Assembly (NCBI GenBank): GCA_050031985.1
Contig: JBNAIG010000018.1
Location: 1-64,000 of the forward strand
Origin: SZUA-368 sp028533045
GTDB lineage: Bacteria; Spirochaetota; Spirochaetia; DSM-2461
Direction of reading: 5' to 3'
Length of the DNA stretch: 64,000 nt
Shown here: piece after piece, positions 24,516-33,078 of the stretch
Layout of the letters: each line of letters begins with the position of its first letter
Position numbering within the stretch: position 1 is the first letter of the stretch
The notes under the pieces: generated by a model
Seen by the model: the letters and a program-made list of their open reading frames with translations, nothing else
Databases searched by the model: none
Told to the model about the DNA's origin: nothing
Made by a program: the position numbers and the translations under genes

Positions 24516-24529
24516 CCCCGGGCCCGGGG
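24516..24529. repeat. 14-bp perfect palindrome
   Basis: CCCCGGGCCCGGGG, an isolated GC block in an AT-rich 161-bp spacer between divergent helicase and PHP genes. It could be a hairpin or a protein site; nothing else supports a function. Confidence 0.35.
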
Positions 24530-24626
24530 GAATCAAAAATATGTAAATATGATTAAAAATGGCTTGTCTAAAGTAAAATAAAGGTTTTAAATAATATTAG
24601 GAATACCGAAAAAGCAGGAGAGATAA

Positions 24627-25295
24627 ATGAAAACGATTGATTTACACATTCATACCACCGCTTCGGACGGGACCTTTTCCCCTACCGAGTTGGTTGATTA
24701 CGGTTTAAAGAAGAATCTAAGTGCCCTGGCCATCACCGATCATGACACGATGAGGGGCATTGCGGAAGCTTTGGAATATCGAGACCGAATCGGAGCGGAT
24801 TTGGAGATTATTCCCGGCATGGAAATCTCCGCCAATGCCCCCGGATTTTATTTTGGTCTTCATATTCTTGCCTATTTTCCCGACAAAAGTCCGGAAGAGC
24901 TGGAGAATATCATCAACAATCTGGAACGGGAATTGCGTCAGGGCGACGGCTCTCCCCGAACTGCCATAAAGACAGTTATGGAGTACGGTGGTCTTACCTC
25001 TCTGGGGCATCCCCAGGAATATAGTCTTTCCATGGGAGAAATGGATAAACTTCTTGGGGACCTTGCCGCTTTGGGATTGAATGGTGTTGAAGGAATATAT
25101 ACGACCCATTCCTCGGCCTATATAAGTGAAATGAAAAAATTGGCCCGGAAGCACGGTTTGCTTGTTACGGGGGGAACGGATTTTCACGGAGCGAGAAAGC
25201 CCGGAGTGGATCTGGGATGCGGCTTTGGGGATATGACTATTCCCTATGACATCGTGGAATCCCTCAAGGCTCTCTCTGCTACTGTTAGATCATAA
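24627..25295 (+). CDS. PHP domain phosphoesterase
   Basis: A 222-residue protein of the PHP superfamily. Metal-binding motifs: DLHIHTTASDGTFSP, ITDHDT, GMEISA, LGHP and GGTDFHG. The nearest characterised relatives are YciV/RNase AM-type enzymes, which hydrolyse 3',5'-bisnucleotides or trim RNA 5' ends. At 222 residues it is shorter than the usual 270-290, lacking part of the inserted helical region. The exact substrate is uncertain. Its 3' end overlaps the convergent cupin gene by 11 bp. Confidence 0.85.
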   Translation: MKTIDLHIHTTASDGTFSPTELVDYGLKKNLSALAITDHDTMRGIAEALEYRDRIGADLEIIPGMEISANAPGFYFGLHILAYFPDKSPEELENIINNLERELRQGDGSPRTAIKTVMEYGGLTSLGHPQEYSLSMGEMDKLLGDLAALGLNGVEGIYTTHSSAYISEMKKLARKHGLLVTGGTDFHGARKPGVDLGCGFGDMTIPYDIVESLKALSATVRS

Positions 25296-26253
25296 CAAAA
25301 AGTAACTCAGTGGGAGATTGGGGAATAAATGTTACCTCTTCTCCTTCCTGGGGGAGGGAGACAAAGCGGTCATATTTATTATAATCCCGTTTTTCTCCTC
25401 CCACGGCAATTTGGCCTTCCCCTTCTACGGTCAGTACAATACAGGCTCCGGAGGGGCAGGTTAGCGGTTCGGAAGTTGTTTCCTTTTTAATGCGGAATTT
25501 TCCCTTGGTAAGCTTTTCTATGGTGTCCGAAGAGATGGTTCCCGCCCGGCGCAGCATGTCATCGGGGTTGGTGGCTTCCTTTTTGAGAAAGATATCTACA
25601 ACCTGTTCCGGGGTCTGGCCAATCAGGTTGTATTCTTTAGTTTCCGGCTCGAATTTGATCCGGAAGGTTAAGTCGGACATTTCCATCACCTCAATCATGA
25701 GAATATCCTTTCCGATGGAGTGAATAAGACCGGAGGGAATAAAGAGGCAGTCCCCTTTTTTCACTTCCACCCGGTTCATCACGCTATAGATGTAGTCCAT
25801 ATCCTGGTCCGCAATGGCGGCGGTGATTTTAGCCCGGTCCGCATCTTCTTTGAAGCCCAAATAGATACAGCTGTCATCGGCATAGGTTTCCAGGATGTAG
25901 TAGAATTCGTCCTTGCCTCGGGGCTTCTGGAAATATTCCCGGGCCAATTCACCTGTCGGGTGGAGCTGGGGCTGGAGATTAATACCGGAATCGAGGTATT
26001 TAACCAGTACATTAATACTGTCCGTATCAAAATTGTGCTCCTTGAACAGGTCCAGGAGGGATTTGTCTTCGTCGGCCAGCATAGTCATACCGCTCTTACC
26101 GCTGTCGGACAGATTATTGGCGTAAATAAGGGAGCAAATCCAGTCTTCCGGTAAATAGGAATCCTTAGGATTCGCCTTCCCGTTCATAATATCCAGGTTT
26201 TTTCCCCCCAGGTAGGTTCGTTCCACCCGGTTCTCTTTTAGTTTGTAAATCAT
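25285..26253 (-). CDS. manA: Class I mannose-6-phosphate isomerase-like cupin
   Basis: A 322-residue type I phosphomannose isomerase-like protein. Zinc-site equivalents are visible: NLQPQLHP (Gln and His), KDEFYYIL (Glu) and PSGLIHSIG (His). A second cupin at the C-terminus (GACIVLTVEGEGQIAVGG) completes the fold. It should interconvert mannose-6-phosphate and fructose-6-phosphate, feeding mannose-type sugars into glycolysis. It follows the beta-helix and PL7 genes on the same strand after a 48-bp gap with a UUCG-type hairpin. The N-terminal metal motif differs from the usual QVHP form, so another sugar phosphate is possible. Confidence 0.78.
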   Translation of the reverse strand: MIYKLKENRVERTYLGGKNLDIMNGKANPKDSYLPEDWICSLIYANNLSDSGKSGMTMLADEDKSLLDLFKEHNFDTDSINVLVKYLDSGINLQPQLHPTGELAREYFQKPRGKDEFYYILETYADDSCIYLGFKEDADRAKITAAIADQDMDYIYSVMNRVEVKKGDCLFIPSGLIHSIGKDILMIEVMEMSDLTFRIKFEPETKEYNLIGQTPEQVVDIFLKKEATNPDDMLRRAGTISSDTIEKLTKGKFRIKKETTSEPLTCPSGACIVLTVEGEGQIAVGGEKRDYNKYDRFVSLPQEGEEVTFIPQSPTELLFVMI

Positions 26254-26278
26254 ATAATCTCTCTCTATTGTTAAGTAG

Positions 26279-26294
26279 GCCGCCCGAAGGCGGC
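26279..26294 (-). terminator. Intercistronic UUCG hairpin
   Basis: On the minus strand, stem GCCGCC / GGCGGC closed by a TTCG tetraloop, a very stable structure just after the downstream beta-helix gene. No strong T run follows, so it is a partial terminator or an mRNA 3'-end stabiliser. Confidence 0.5.
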
Positions 26295-26301
26295 GATTAT
26301 T

Positions 26302-27582
26302 TTAATATTCCGTTAGTCTGTCGCTGGAATTATACATTCGATCTGAATCTTCCGGATCACGGGTATTGCTGGAAACCACATTGCCCGTTGGGGTTCCGTC
26401 ATAACTTGATTGGTCATTACATTCCACAACCCACTGATCGCGATCGATACTATCTGTGGTGGTGACAGTACTTTCAACTCCGTCGGAACCAAGAGCAAGG
26501 TCCAGGGTTACATCGGTACTACTGGAATTGTAATATTCTTCATTGAAAGTTATCGAGTTGTTATGAATATCGTTGTAGTTACCCCAACCGGTCCATTTAT
26601 CATTGATCTCGAAGGCATTTTCAAAGTATTCGTTGTAGTTTTGATCACCCGTATTATAGGCGCATTCGGCATAATTTCCTTTAAAATCGATAAAGCTTAA
26701 TCCGCCGTTGATAATATCTATCATTCCCGATGCATCAAAGGTATTTCCGATAATATAGGCATAGGAGGAGCCCTCTTTCACATCAATATGCTCGGCTGTA
26801 ACTCCCGGGCCTAAGGTATTATTGAGAATCTGAACATAATCACAGGCCGGGTCATAGGAGCCGCCGTTAGCTGTCCATTTCGTGTTATCCGAACCAATGT
26901 AGATCGCTTCACCGTACTTCACATTATAAAGCCCCGTATTAGAGACAGTGGAATCCTTGATAATGTTATACTCGCTTTCGTCCCGCACATGGATACCGGC
27001 CTGTCCTACATCATAGACTTCTACACTGTCAATCGTGATATAGTCAGCCTGGTCCATGGAGATTCCCGTTCTACCGTTGGTAACCTTGATATCCTGGACG
27101 TAAACATAGCTAATGCCGCTTACATCTCCTCCGTCAATGGCAAGGACCGTATTGTTGTTGTAATCATCCCCGTCCAAAACGGGCATATTGGTAGAGTCTT
27201 CTCCCACAATCCAAATGGGACTGTTTTGGGATCCTCCCGCTTCAAGTTTGAAGGTGTCCGTATAGGTTCCGGCGGCGATAATGATTTTATCTCCGGCGGA
27301 GGCACTGCTTAAGGCGCTTGTCAGTTCCGAGGCGGTGTCACAGTAAACTTCGGTCCAGGTCACGCTGTCAAAGTCCAGGGTCATTTCGTCGCCGGTGGCA
27401 ACGTAGTTTTCCGCATAACCCGTACTGGTGTCAATTCCATCAATTACTTCGCCCGTACTATCATCATTCGAATTGTCTTCACTGTCGGAAGAACTGTTCC
27501 CGTCGTCACAGCCCATAAAAAGAAGTGACAAGCCAAGGATTACCGCAGCTGTTTTAAATAATTTGTTTTTTTCTAATTTCAT
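26302..27582 (-). CDS. Right-handed beta-helix lipoprotein, putative polysaccharide lyase (copy 2)
   Basis: A 426-residue lipoprotein (lipobox LLFMGCDD). The mature part is a parallel beta-helix with an N-terminal cap (AGDKIIIAAGTYTD) of the kind found in pectate lyase and PL6-like enzymes. Conserved blocks shared with the paralogue at 28593-29846 include YGEAIYIGSD, GVTAEHIDVKEGSSYAYIIG, GGLSFIDFKGNYAECAYN and FENAFEINDKW, likely the active groove. Catalytic residues are not assigned here. A role in cleaving or binding a uronate polymer such as alginate is inferred from fold and from the PL7 gene next door. ATG at 27582 is preceded by GGGAG; an in-frame upstream ATG is poorer. Confidence 0.75.
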   Translation of the reverse strand: MKLEKNKLFKTAAVILGLSLLFMGCDDGNSSSDSEDNSNDDSTGEVIDGIDTSTGYAENYVATGDEMTLDFDSVTWTEVYCDTASELTSALSSASAGDKIIIAAGTYTDTFKLEAGGSQNSPIWIVGEDSTNMPVLDGDDYNNNTVLAIDGGDVSGISYVYVQDIKVTNGRTGISMDQADYITIDSVEVYDVGQAGIHVRDESEYNIIKDSTVSNTGLYNVKYGEAIYIGSDNTKWTANGGSYDPACDYVQILNNTLGPGVTAEHIDVKEGSSYAYIIGNTFDASGMIDIINGGLSFIDFKGNYAECAYNTGDQNYNEYFENAFEINDKWTGWGNYNDIHNNSITFNEEYYNSSSTDVTLDLALGSDGVESTVTTTDSIDRDQWVVECNDQSSYDGTPTGNVVSSNTRDPEDSDRMYNSSDRLTEY

Positions 27583-27598
27583 AAAATAAACTCCCTTG

Positions 27599-27627
27599 AA
27601 CCTCTTTCCGCCGTGCAGAAAGAGGTT
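27599..27627 (-). terminator. Intercistronic hairpin after PL7 gene
   Basis: A perfect 10-bp stem AACCTCTTTC / GAAAGAGGTT with a 9-base loop between the PL7 gene and the downstream beta-helix gene. On the minus strand no T run follows, so it may slow transcription or protect the upstream mRNA 3' end. Confidence 0.5.
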
Positions 27628-27636
27628 TTCTGTCAT

Positions 27637-28536
27637 TTAATTATTGCTATGAAAGGTCTTCACGTCAAATAAAACAACCTGGGAGTACTTCTCACCGTCT
27701 ACGTTGTAACCAAAGTAGTTACCGGTTTTGAAGTAGTTTCTATAGTTGTAGCCGTTTTTGGCGTAGTTATAGAGCTTTTTATAGCCCACATCTATGCCTT
27801 TGGCTTCACAGGTGAGTCCGTAGTAGAGGACTCCGTTTTCAACTTTAAGTTTGATGGTGAATACTTCATTGCCCACATTCCCAATCTGAATTTTTTCATG
27901 GGCGCTGCTGGTCCACTCTTTTTCATCGGGGTTTTCCGCGGGGGCCCGGTAGTATTCAATCAGCAAGTCACCGCCGGGCTGGTAGAGTACTTTAACGGTG
28001 GCCGGGTTTCCGGTACGTACGGTATTTTCCTTGGTATATTCATCGCTAATACCATGAATCTGGGCTACGTAGGTACCTTTGACTTTTTCCGGGAGGTATT
28101 CAACCTTAAGGGTGGATTCCATCTGGTGGAGTCCTTCGTCCATGCTCCAGTTATCGTTGGTGTCCTGGTTTCCCCGGTAGAATTCGCGCAGTTCGGTTCG
28201 GCAGTATTTACCGCTTTTTCTAAAGTCGTACTGGCCGGAGGTGGTATAACCGGTAAAGTGGGTGAACAGGGTATAGCTGCCGTCTTCGTTGGTCATGAAG
28301 TACTTTTTCTGTTCATCGGTGAAATTGTTGTTAACAATATCTTCTGTAAAGATAGAGGTGGCTTTTCCGTTGCCTTCCGCGTTTTCCAGAGGTACGGAAA
28401 CGTACCAGTTGTTCCAGTTGATGGGCCCCGGTGCCATGGCCGCTTCCAGGACCGCTTTATCTACTCCCGTAGTAGCGCAGCCCAGAAAGGCGGCAGACAC
28501 AAAGGCTCCCAACAATAGTTTTTTCATTAATCTCAT
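27637..28536 (-). CDS. PL7 family alginate lyase, lipoprotein
   Basis: A 299-residue lipoprotein (lipobox AAFLGCAT). The jelly-roll alginate lyase core is clear from three PL7 motifs in order: YCRTELREF (about residue 109), YVAQIHG (about 160) and YFKTGNYFGYN (about 270). They carry the Arg, Gln-His and Tyr of the active cleft. The enzyme should cleave alginate or a related uronan by beta-elimination at the cell surface. The QIH form of the second motif is usually seen in enzymes that act on guluronate-containing blocks. AAGGAG before ATG at 28536 supports this start. It is flanked by two beta-helix paralogues. Confidence 0.85.
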   Translation of the reverse strand: MRLMKKLLLGAFVSAAFLGCATTGVDKAVLEAAMAPGPINWNNWYVSVPLENAEGNGKATSIFTEDIVNNNFTDEQKKYFMTNEDGSYTLFTHFTGYTTSGQYDFRKSGKYCRTELREFYRGNQDTNDNWSMDEGLHQMESTLKVEYLPEKVKGTYVAQIHGISDEYTKENTVRTGNPATVKVLYQPGGDLLIEYYRAPAENPDEKEWTSSAHEKIQIGNVGNEVFTIKLKVENGVLYYGLTCEAKGIDVGYKKLYNYAKNGYNYRNYFKTGNYFGYNVDGEKYSQVVLFDVKTFHSNN

Positions 28537-28592
28537 CCAATTCTCCTTTGTCTTTTTTCTCTTCTGAATTTAAATCTTTGAATAGGGGAATC

Positions 28593-29846
28593 TTAGTATT
28601 CCTTTATTCTGCTGCTGGAATTATACATCCTTTTGGCGTTTTCCGGTATGCGAATATTTTGAGATACAATGGTTCCGTCCGGCTGTCCCTCAGCTTTGGA
28701 TTGGTCGTTACACTCTACTATCCACTGGTCACGGTCAATATCGTCCGTATGGCTTGAGAGTTTGCCGCTCACCATCAGGTCCATGGTGACATCAATTTTA
28801 TTGGGGTTGTAAAACTCATCGTTGAAAGTGATGACATTGTTGTGGATGTTGTTGTAATCTCCCCATTCGGGCCATTTATCATTTACTTCAAAGGCGTTTT
28901 CAAAGTACTCATTGCCATTTTGATCACCCCAGTTGTAGGCGCATTCGGCATAATTACCCTTAAAGTCGATAAAGCTCAGACCTCCGTTAAGGATGTCGGT
29001 CATTCCGGCGGCATCAAAGGTGTTTCCTATAATGTAGGCATAGGAGGAGCCCTCTTTTAAGTCGATGTGCTCGGCCGTAACGTTAGGCCCAATGGTGTTA
29101 TTCAGAATCTGAACATAGTCGCACTCCTTAAGATAGGAGCCGCCGTTTTCGGGCCACTTTTTATAGTCCGAACCTACGTATACACCTTCTCCGTATTTAA
29201 TGTTCTTATGGCCCGTATCGTGGACGAAGGAGTTTTTGATAATGGTGTAGCTGCTGCCGTCTCTCACATGAATGGCTTCCTGGCCAATATCGTAGACTTC
29301 CACATTGTTAATAAGAGAGTAGTTGGAGTTATCCAGAATGATTCCCTGGTTTCCTGTCTTAAAGGTGATGTTTTCTACGGCCACATAGTCTCCCGTTATA
29401 TAGAGGACGTAGTCGCTCATGTTGCTGCTTCCCTGGAGAACCACCTCTTTATTCGATTCGTTTACGACCCAGATGGGATTATCCTTGGTACCGCTGGCGC
29501 TAATGTAGAAGTAGGCCTTTGAGCTGCCGCACTGGCTATTACTGCCCGTGTAGCTTCCCGGTTTAATGACAATCTTATCTCCTGCCTTGGCATTTTTGAA
29601 GGCCGAATGGATCTCTTCGGTCGTTGTACAGCTTATGGTATTCAGTACACTGCCCGGAAGGTCCAGAGTCATTTCCGAACCGGTTGCTACGTAGCTTTCT
29701 GCATAACCGGTAGTCCGGTCGATTCCGCCGTTTGTGGCGATTTCTGCTGTTATAGATGAATCCTGCGAAGGATTTGCCGATGATTCCGTTGTGGTGCAGC
29801 CCATTAGGGCTATCATTGTTAATAGGGGAAATATTATTCGTTTCAT
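28593..29846 (-). CDS. Right-handed beta-helix lipoprotein, putative polysaccharide lyase (copy 1)
   Basis: A 417-residue lipoprotein (lipobox IALMGCTT), clearly paralogous to the product of 26302-27582. The two share blocks such as TGYAESYVATGSEMTLD near the N-terminus, YGEGVYVGSD, NVTAEHIDLKEGSSYAYIIG, GGLSFIDFKGNYAECAYNWG and DRDQWIVECNDQS at the C-terminus. N-terminal halves diverge more than C-terminal halves. The fold suggests a lyase or epimerase on a charged polysaccharide; the residues responsible are not identified. It lies 20 bp after the MATE gene and 56 bp before the PL7 gene, so one transcript is likely. Confidence 0.75.
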   Translation of the reverse strand: MKRIIFPLLTMIALMGCTTTESSANPSQDSSITAEIATNGGIDRTTGYAESYVATGSEMTLDLPGSVLNTISCTTTEEIHSAFKNAKAGDKIVIKPGSYTGSNSQCGSSKAYFYISASGTKDNPIWVVNESNKEVVLQGSSNMSDYVLYITGDYVAVENITFKTGNQGIILDNSNYSLINNVEVYDIGQEAIHVRDGSSYTIIKNSFVHDTGHKNIKYGEGVYVGSDYKKWPENGGSYLKECDYVQILNNTIGPNVTAEHIDLKEGSSYAYIIGNTFDAAGMTDILNGGLSFIDFKGNYAECAYNWGDQNGNEYFENAFEVNDKWPEWGDYNNIHNNVITFNDEFYNPNKIDVTMDLMVSGKLSSHTDDIDRDQWIVECNDQSKAEGQPDGTIVSQNIRIPENAKRMYNSSSRIKEY

Positions 29847-29866
29847 ATGCCTATCTTACTATATAT

Positions 29867-31225
29867 TTATATTTCGTTCACGTAGTTCCGCACAAAAATG
29901 AAGTATAAAACTACAGCAATAAGAGCCGTTATGACATTTGAGAAAAACATAGTATACCAAACTCCGTATTCCCCAAGGGAGGTAAAGACATAGGAGCAGA
30001 GAAGCAGGCCGGGTATACGGAGGCCCCAAAGGCGGATCACATTGATGCTCATACTCATTCTCGTTCTTTGGAAGCCGTTGAATATCCCCGAAAGAGAGGT
30101 GAAGAGGCCCCAGGGAATCAGGGTCCATCCTACAAGGCGAACGTAGTGGATCGTATGGGTGATGATGACCTGGTCTCCCTTGGCCAGAAAGGTTCCCAGG
30201 GGACGAATGATAAACTGGATGCACACCGCTCCGACAGTTCCCACGGAAAGGGTGAAAATAACTCCTCTTCGGATTGTCTCCTTAATCCGGCTTCCCGATT
30301 TTTGCCCCCAATTCTGGGCTATCAGGGGCACGAAGGCCTGGCTTATTCCCGTGGTTGGTGAAAAGAAGAGGGAGTTAACCTGATTCCCTATGGCAAAGGC
30401 CGCCACAACCTGGTAACCGTAGGAGACGATAAAGGTATTAATGAGAAGAAAGCCGAATTGTACGCTGGCCTGTGAAAAGGAGAGGGGAAGCCCGACTGTG
30501 AGAAGTTCTTTCCAGGTCTTGAAGTCAGTTTTGGAAGAGAAGAAGTTCCACTTCAAGTCAAAGCCATGCTTTTCCGTTTGGTAGCGGAAGTAGATATAAA
30601 GGGCCTGCCCCGCCTGGGTAATAAGTGTGGCATAGGCCAGGCCTTCTATTCCCTTATTAAAGACGAAGAGAAAGAGGGCGTTTAGAGCCGTATTACCCAG
30701 AACACCCATAAGAGCGATTTTGGTGGTGATGGCCATTTTCCCCTGAGCTTTGTAGTAAGCCATATAGAGTTGGACGAAAATGGCAAAGGGAATACTGTAG
30801 AAGCGGATTTGAGTGTAGACAGCCGATTCCCGGAGCATGTCCCCTTCGAGGCCCAGAATAGCCAGGATATTTTCGGAGATAAAGAGGCCCAGGATACAAA
30901 TCAGGGTTGTGATAGCAAGGGTCAGGGAGCGGAGCTGGGTGGCATAATGGGAGGCCTTTTTTTCGTTGTTTTCTCCCAGTAGTTTGGCAATGATGCTTAC
31001 TCCTCCGTTGGAAAGTCCCAACCCCAGGGCCTGGAAAATGATAAAAAGGGGAGCCACAAAGGCCACTGAGGCGACCTGGACACCGCCCAGGCGGGAGGCG
31101 AAGAGCATATCCACAAAGCTGTAGGAAGTTCTGAGAAGACCGGCGAGCATAACCGGAAGGGAAAGTCTCACCAAGAGCTTGTTGATAGGGTCGTTTAAAA
31201 GGTCCGGATTCATCTTTTCTTTCAT
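29867..31225 (-). CDS. MATE family efflux transporter
   Basis: A 452-residue protein with about 12 predicted membrane helices, of the multidrug and toxic compound extrusion family. The typical opening DPINKLLVRLSLPVMLAGLL is followed by SFVDMLFASRLGG. It should export a cation-coupled substrate, usually an organic or cationic drug. Here it heads the lyase gene string and is divergent from an AraC regulator, suggesting a locus-specific substrate. The frame remains open for 70 further codons upstream, but those residues do not resemble the family. ATG at 31225 (MKEKMNPDLLND) is the likely start. Confidence 0.88.
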   Translation of the reverse strand: MKEKMNPDLLNDPINKLLVRLSLPVMLAGLLRTSYSFVDMLFASRLGGVQVASVAFVAPLFIIFQALGLGLSNGGVSIIAKLLGENNEKKASHYATQLRSLTLAITTLICILGLFISENILAILGLEGDMLRESAVYTQIRFYSIPFAIFVQLYMAYYKAQGKMAITTKIALMGVLGNTALNALFLFVFNKGIEGLAYATLITQAGQALYIYFRYQTEKHGFDLKWNFFSSKTDFKTWKELLTVGLPLSFSQASVQFGFLLINTFIVSYGYQVVAAFAIGNQVNSLFFSPTTGISQAFVPLIAQNWGQKSGSRIKETIRRGVIFTLSVGTVGAVCIQFIIRPLGTFLAKGDQVIITHTIHYVRLVGWTLIPWGLFTSLSGIFNGFQRTRMSMSINVIRLWGLRIPGLLLCSYVFTSLGEYGVWYTMFFSNVITALIAVVLYFIFVRNYVNEI

Positions 31226-31300
31226 AGTAGGTAATATAATGCTTTTTTTACCCCCGATAAATGGCCTAATAGTGGGAGAATATTGTAGAATAGTATTATA

Positions 31301-32329
31301 ATGGAAATAAAACGGAAAAGATCCATAGAACATTATCTCTCTGATCCCACCTTTTCCCGGTATTATTTTAGAAAACCTGTCTTCCGGTATTTTAATCCGG
31401 TCCTTGATGTGAGTTGGGAGAATCGGGATTATCATTTTTCCGTTGAGAGGCTTACTGTTCGCCGTTTTTCCGTGACCGAAGAGGAGACTTTCACCGATAA
31501 AAGGGTCTTTTACAACCGCTCCTACCGCTTGGTGTTATTTTTAAGTGGTTCTACCTATGCCTATGGGGAAAAGGAGACTATCCTCTGTAACGAGACGACC
31601 CTGTTTCTTATGGGACCGGGTCAGCAAATCAGTTTTATGCCCAAGGGCCCGTCGGAATACTCTATTCTGGAATTCTATTTTGATTTGATTGATGATGAAA
31701 ATAAGCCTCTGAATCTCCCCCTTGTTGATTATCTTTCTCTGTTGAGCGGGATGGAATTTGAGGCGGAGAAGGAGGTCTACGGGATTAGCAAAACCCAGAA
31801 TGAGGAGTTACACTTGCGTTTTAACGGGCTCTTCCCTCTTCTTCGGGCTATTGAATCTCCCGACGGGCTTATTGGGGATTCCCGTGAGAGACGGGCGGAG
31901 ATGGGGGCGCGCGGTTTTCAACTGAATCGGCAGATTCTGGACATTTTTTCCTACCTCATTGATCATGCCCTGCAAAGAAAGCACCCCGTGCGGGAAAAAA
32001 GTGACCGTTTGGAACGGGTCATTCAGGTTATGACAGAGAATTATGCCCGGCCCTATACTATTTCCGATCTGGCGGAAATAGCCTGTCTTTCCAAACACTA
32101 TTTTCAGAATCTCTTTAAGAAAAAGTATGCCATGACTCCGGGAGACTATTTGAACAGGATAAGGATACAGCAGGCTATGGTTCTACTGGAGAAAACCTCC
32201 CTTTCCTGTAAAGAGATTGCCCGGACTGTGGGCTATGCCGACGGGGCCTATTTTAGCAAGGTCTTTAAGAAGTATGCCGGAAGAGCCCCAGTGGAATACA
32301 GGACGTTTAGGGAAAACTTCCCTCTATAA
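31301..32329 (+). CDS. AraC family transcriptional regulator
   Basis: A 342-residue regulator. Residues about 45-160 form a cupin-like sensor half. The C-terminal 100 residues contain two helix-turn-helix units: YTISDLAEIACLSKHYFQNLFKKK, then CKEIARTVGYADGAYFSKVFKK. The first starts near residue 247. It probably binds a sugar or oligouronide and activates the divergent MATE/lyase genes through the shared 75-bp promoter region. The ligand is inferred from neighbours only. Confidence 0.9.
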   Translation: MEIKRKRSIEHYLSDPTFSRYYFRKPVFRYFNPVLDVSWENRDYHFSVERLTVRRFSVTEEETFTDKRVFYNRSYRLVLFLSGSTYAYGEKETILCNETTLFLMGPGQQISFMPKGPSEYSILEFYFDLIDDENKPLNLPLVDYLSLLSGMEFEAEKEVYGISKTQNEELHLRFNGLFPLLRAIESPDGLIGDSRERRAEMGARGFQLNRQILDIFSYLIDHALQRKHPVREKSDRLERVIQVMTENYARPYTISDLAEIACLSKHYFQNLFKKKYAMTPGDYLNRIRIQQAMVLLEKTSLSCKEIARTVGYADGAYFSKVFKKYAGRAPVEYRTFRENFPL

Positions 32330-32347
32330 AGGGGCGAGGCGGATTAG

Positions 32348-32382
32348 ACCGGGGAGCCCTCGGCAGACAGAGGGCTCCCGGT
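32348..32382. terminator. Hairpin terminator between convergent genes
   Basis: A 13-bp stem (GAGGGCTCCCGGT pairing with ACCGGGGAGCCCTC, one bulged G) separates the AraC gene from the convergent YhcH gene. No T run is obvious on either side, but the stem is long and GC-rich. Confidence 0.6.
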
Positions 32383-32393
32383 TAAGGGGGAAT

Positions 32394-32867
32394 TTATTTA
32401 AGCAGGTCCACGTTGATTTTGTAGAGAACCTTGGTAATTTCCGACTGGCCGTCCCGTTCGCAGCCCGGTCTGTGCAGGTCGGTGGGGAAGAAAATGCAGT
32501 AGTCCCCTTCATTCATATTAATAAAGGTTTCTCCCTTAAGGTCCTTATAGAAGATGACATCCTTTTCTTCCAGTTTGTCTTCCATTACGCTGTGGCTGCC
32601 GTCGGCCATAACGATACCCATTCTTTCCTTTCCTTTGAAGAGAAACTGGATGTCCAGGTATTTGGCGTGGGTTTCGGGCTTGGCGTCTTCCACCTGCTTG
32701 GTGGTCATGTGCTTAACATTGATAAACTGGTCGCTTCCTTCAACGGGGTAGTATTTACCATTCTCGTACTGACTAAAGTCGGTGCTCTTGAGAAACTCCA
32801 GAGCGTCCTTGAGTACCTGGGGGTAGAAGGCCGCAGCGAAATCGTGATTAATTGATGAGTAGATCAT
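32394..32867 (-). CDS. YhcH/YjgK/YiaL family cupin
   Basis: A 157-residue DUF386/EbgC-type cupin. Typical features are HAKYLDIQFLFKGKERM, the metal-ligand region around MNEGDYCIFFPTDLHRPGC and a C-terminal VLYKINVDLL. Members accompany sialic acid, galactoside and uronate catabolism and may act as sugar anomerases or lactone-handling enzymes. Here it suits the nearby alginate-type locus. Its promoter region carries a perfect LacI-type operator right after the -10 box, so it is probably repressed until a sugar derivative appears. Confidence 0.88.
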   Translation of the reverse strand: MIYSSINHDFAAAFYPQVLKDALEFLKSTDFSQYENGKYYPVEGSDQFINVKHMTTKQVEDAKPETHAKYLDIQFLFKGKERMGIVMADGSHSVMEDKLEEKDVIFYKDLKGETFINMNEGDYCIFFPTDLHRPGCERDGQSEITKVLYKINVDLLK

Positions 32868-32887
32868 ATTTATCCTCTTTGACTATT

Positions 32888-32906
32888 TTTGAAACGTTGT
32901 TTCAAA
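32888..32906. promoter_or_regulatory. LacI-type operator upstream of yhcH-like gene
   Basis: A perfect inverted repeat TTTGAAAC-GTT-GTTTCAAA, 20 bp before the start codon. A TATATT -10-like box (32905-32910 on the minus strand) overlaps its edge. The TGAAACG/CGTTTCA form resembles sites of LacI-family regulators of uronate and sugar pathways. No LacI gene lies in the window. Confidence 0.7.
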
Positions 32907-33031
32907 TATAACGGAATGGTTAAAAAGAATCTATCCCGCCAAGGTATTTGTCGTAGAATTCGGGGGGACTGCGGAGTGGTTTAAGTGCTATGCTTTTGGC
33001 CCGGGAAAATGATGTATTATTAAAGTTTAGC

Positions 33032-33059
33032 TTTACAATTCTTCTTCGGGAACTATATT
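33032..33059 (+). promoter_or_regulatory. Candidate sigma-70 promoter
   Basis: TTTACA, 16 bases, TATATT before the exported flavodoxin-fold gene. The -10 box ends 20 bp before the ATG, implying a very short leader with the ribosome binding site AAGGAG near its start. Confidence 0.45.
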
Positions 33060-33078
33060 TGAAGTAAGGAGAAGAAAA

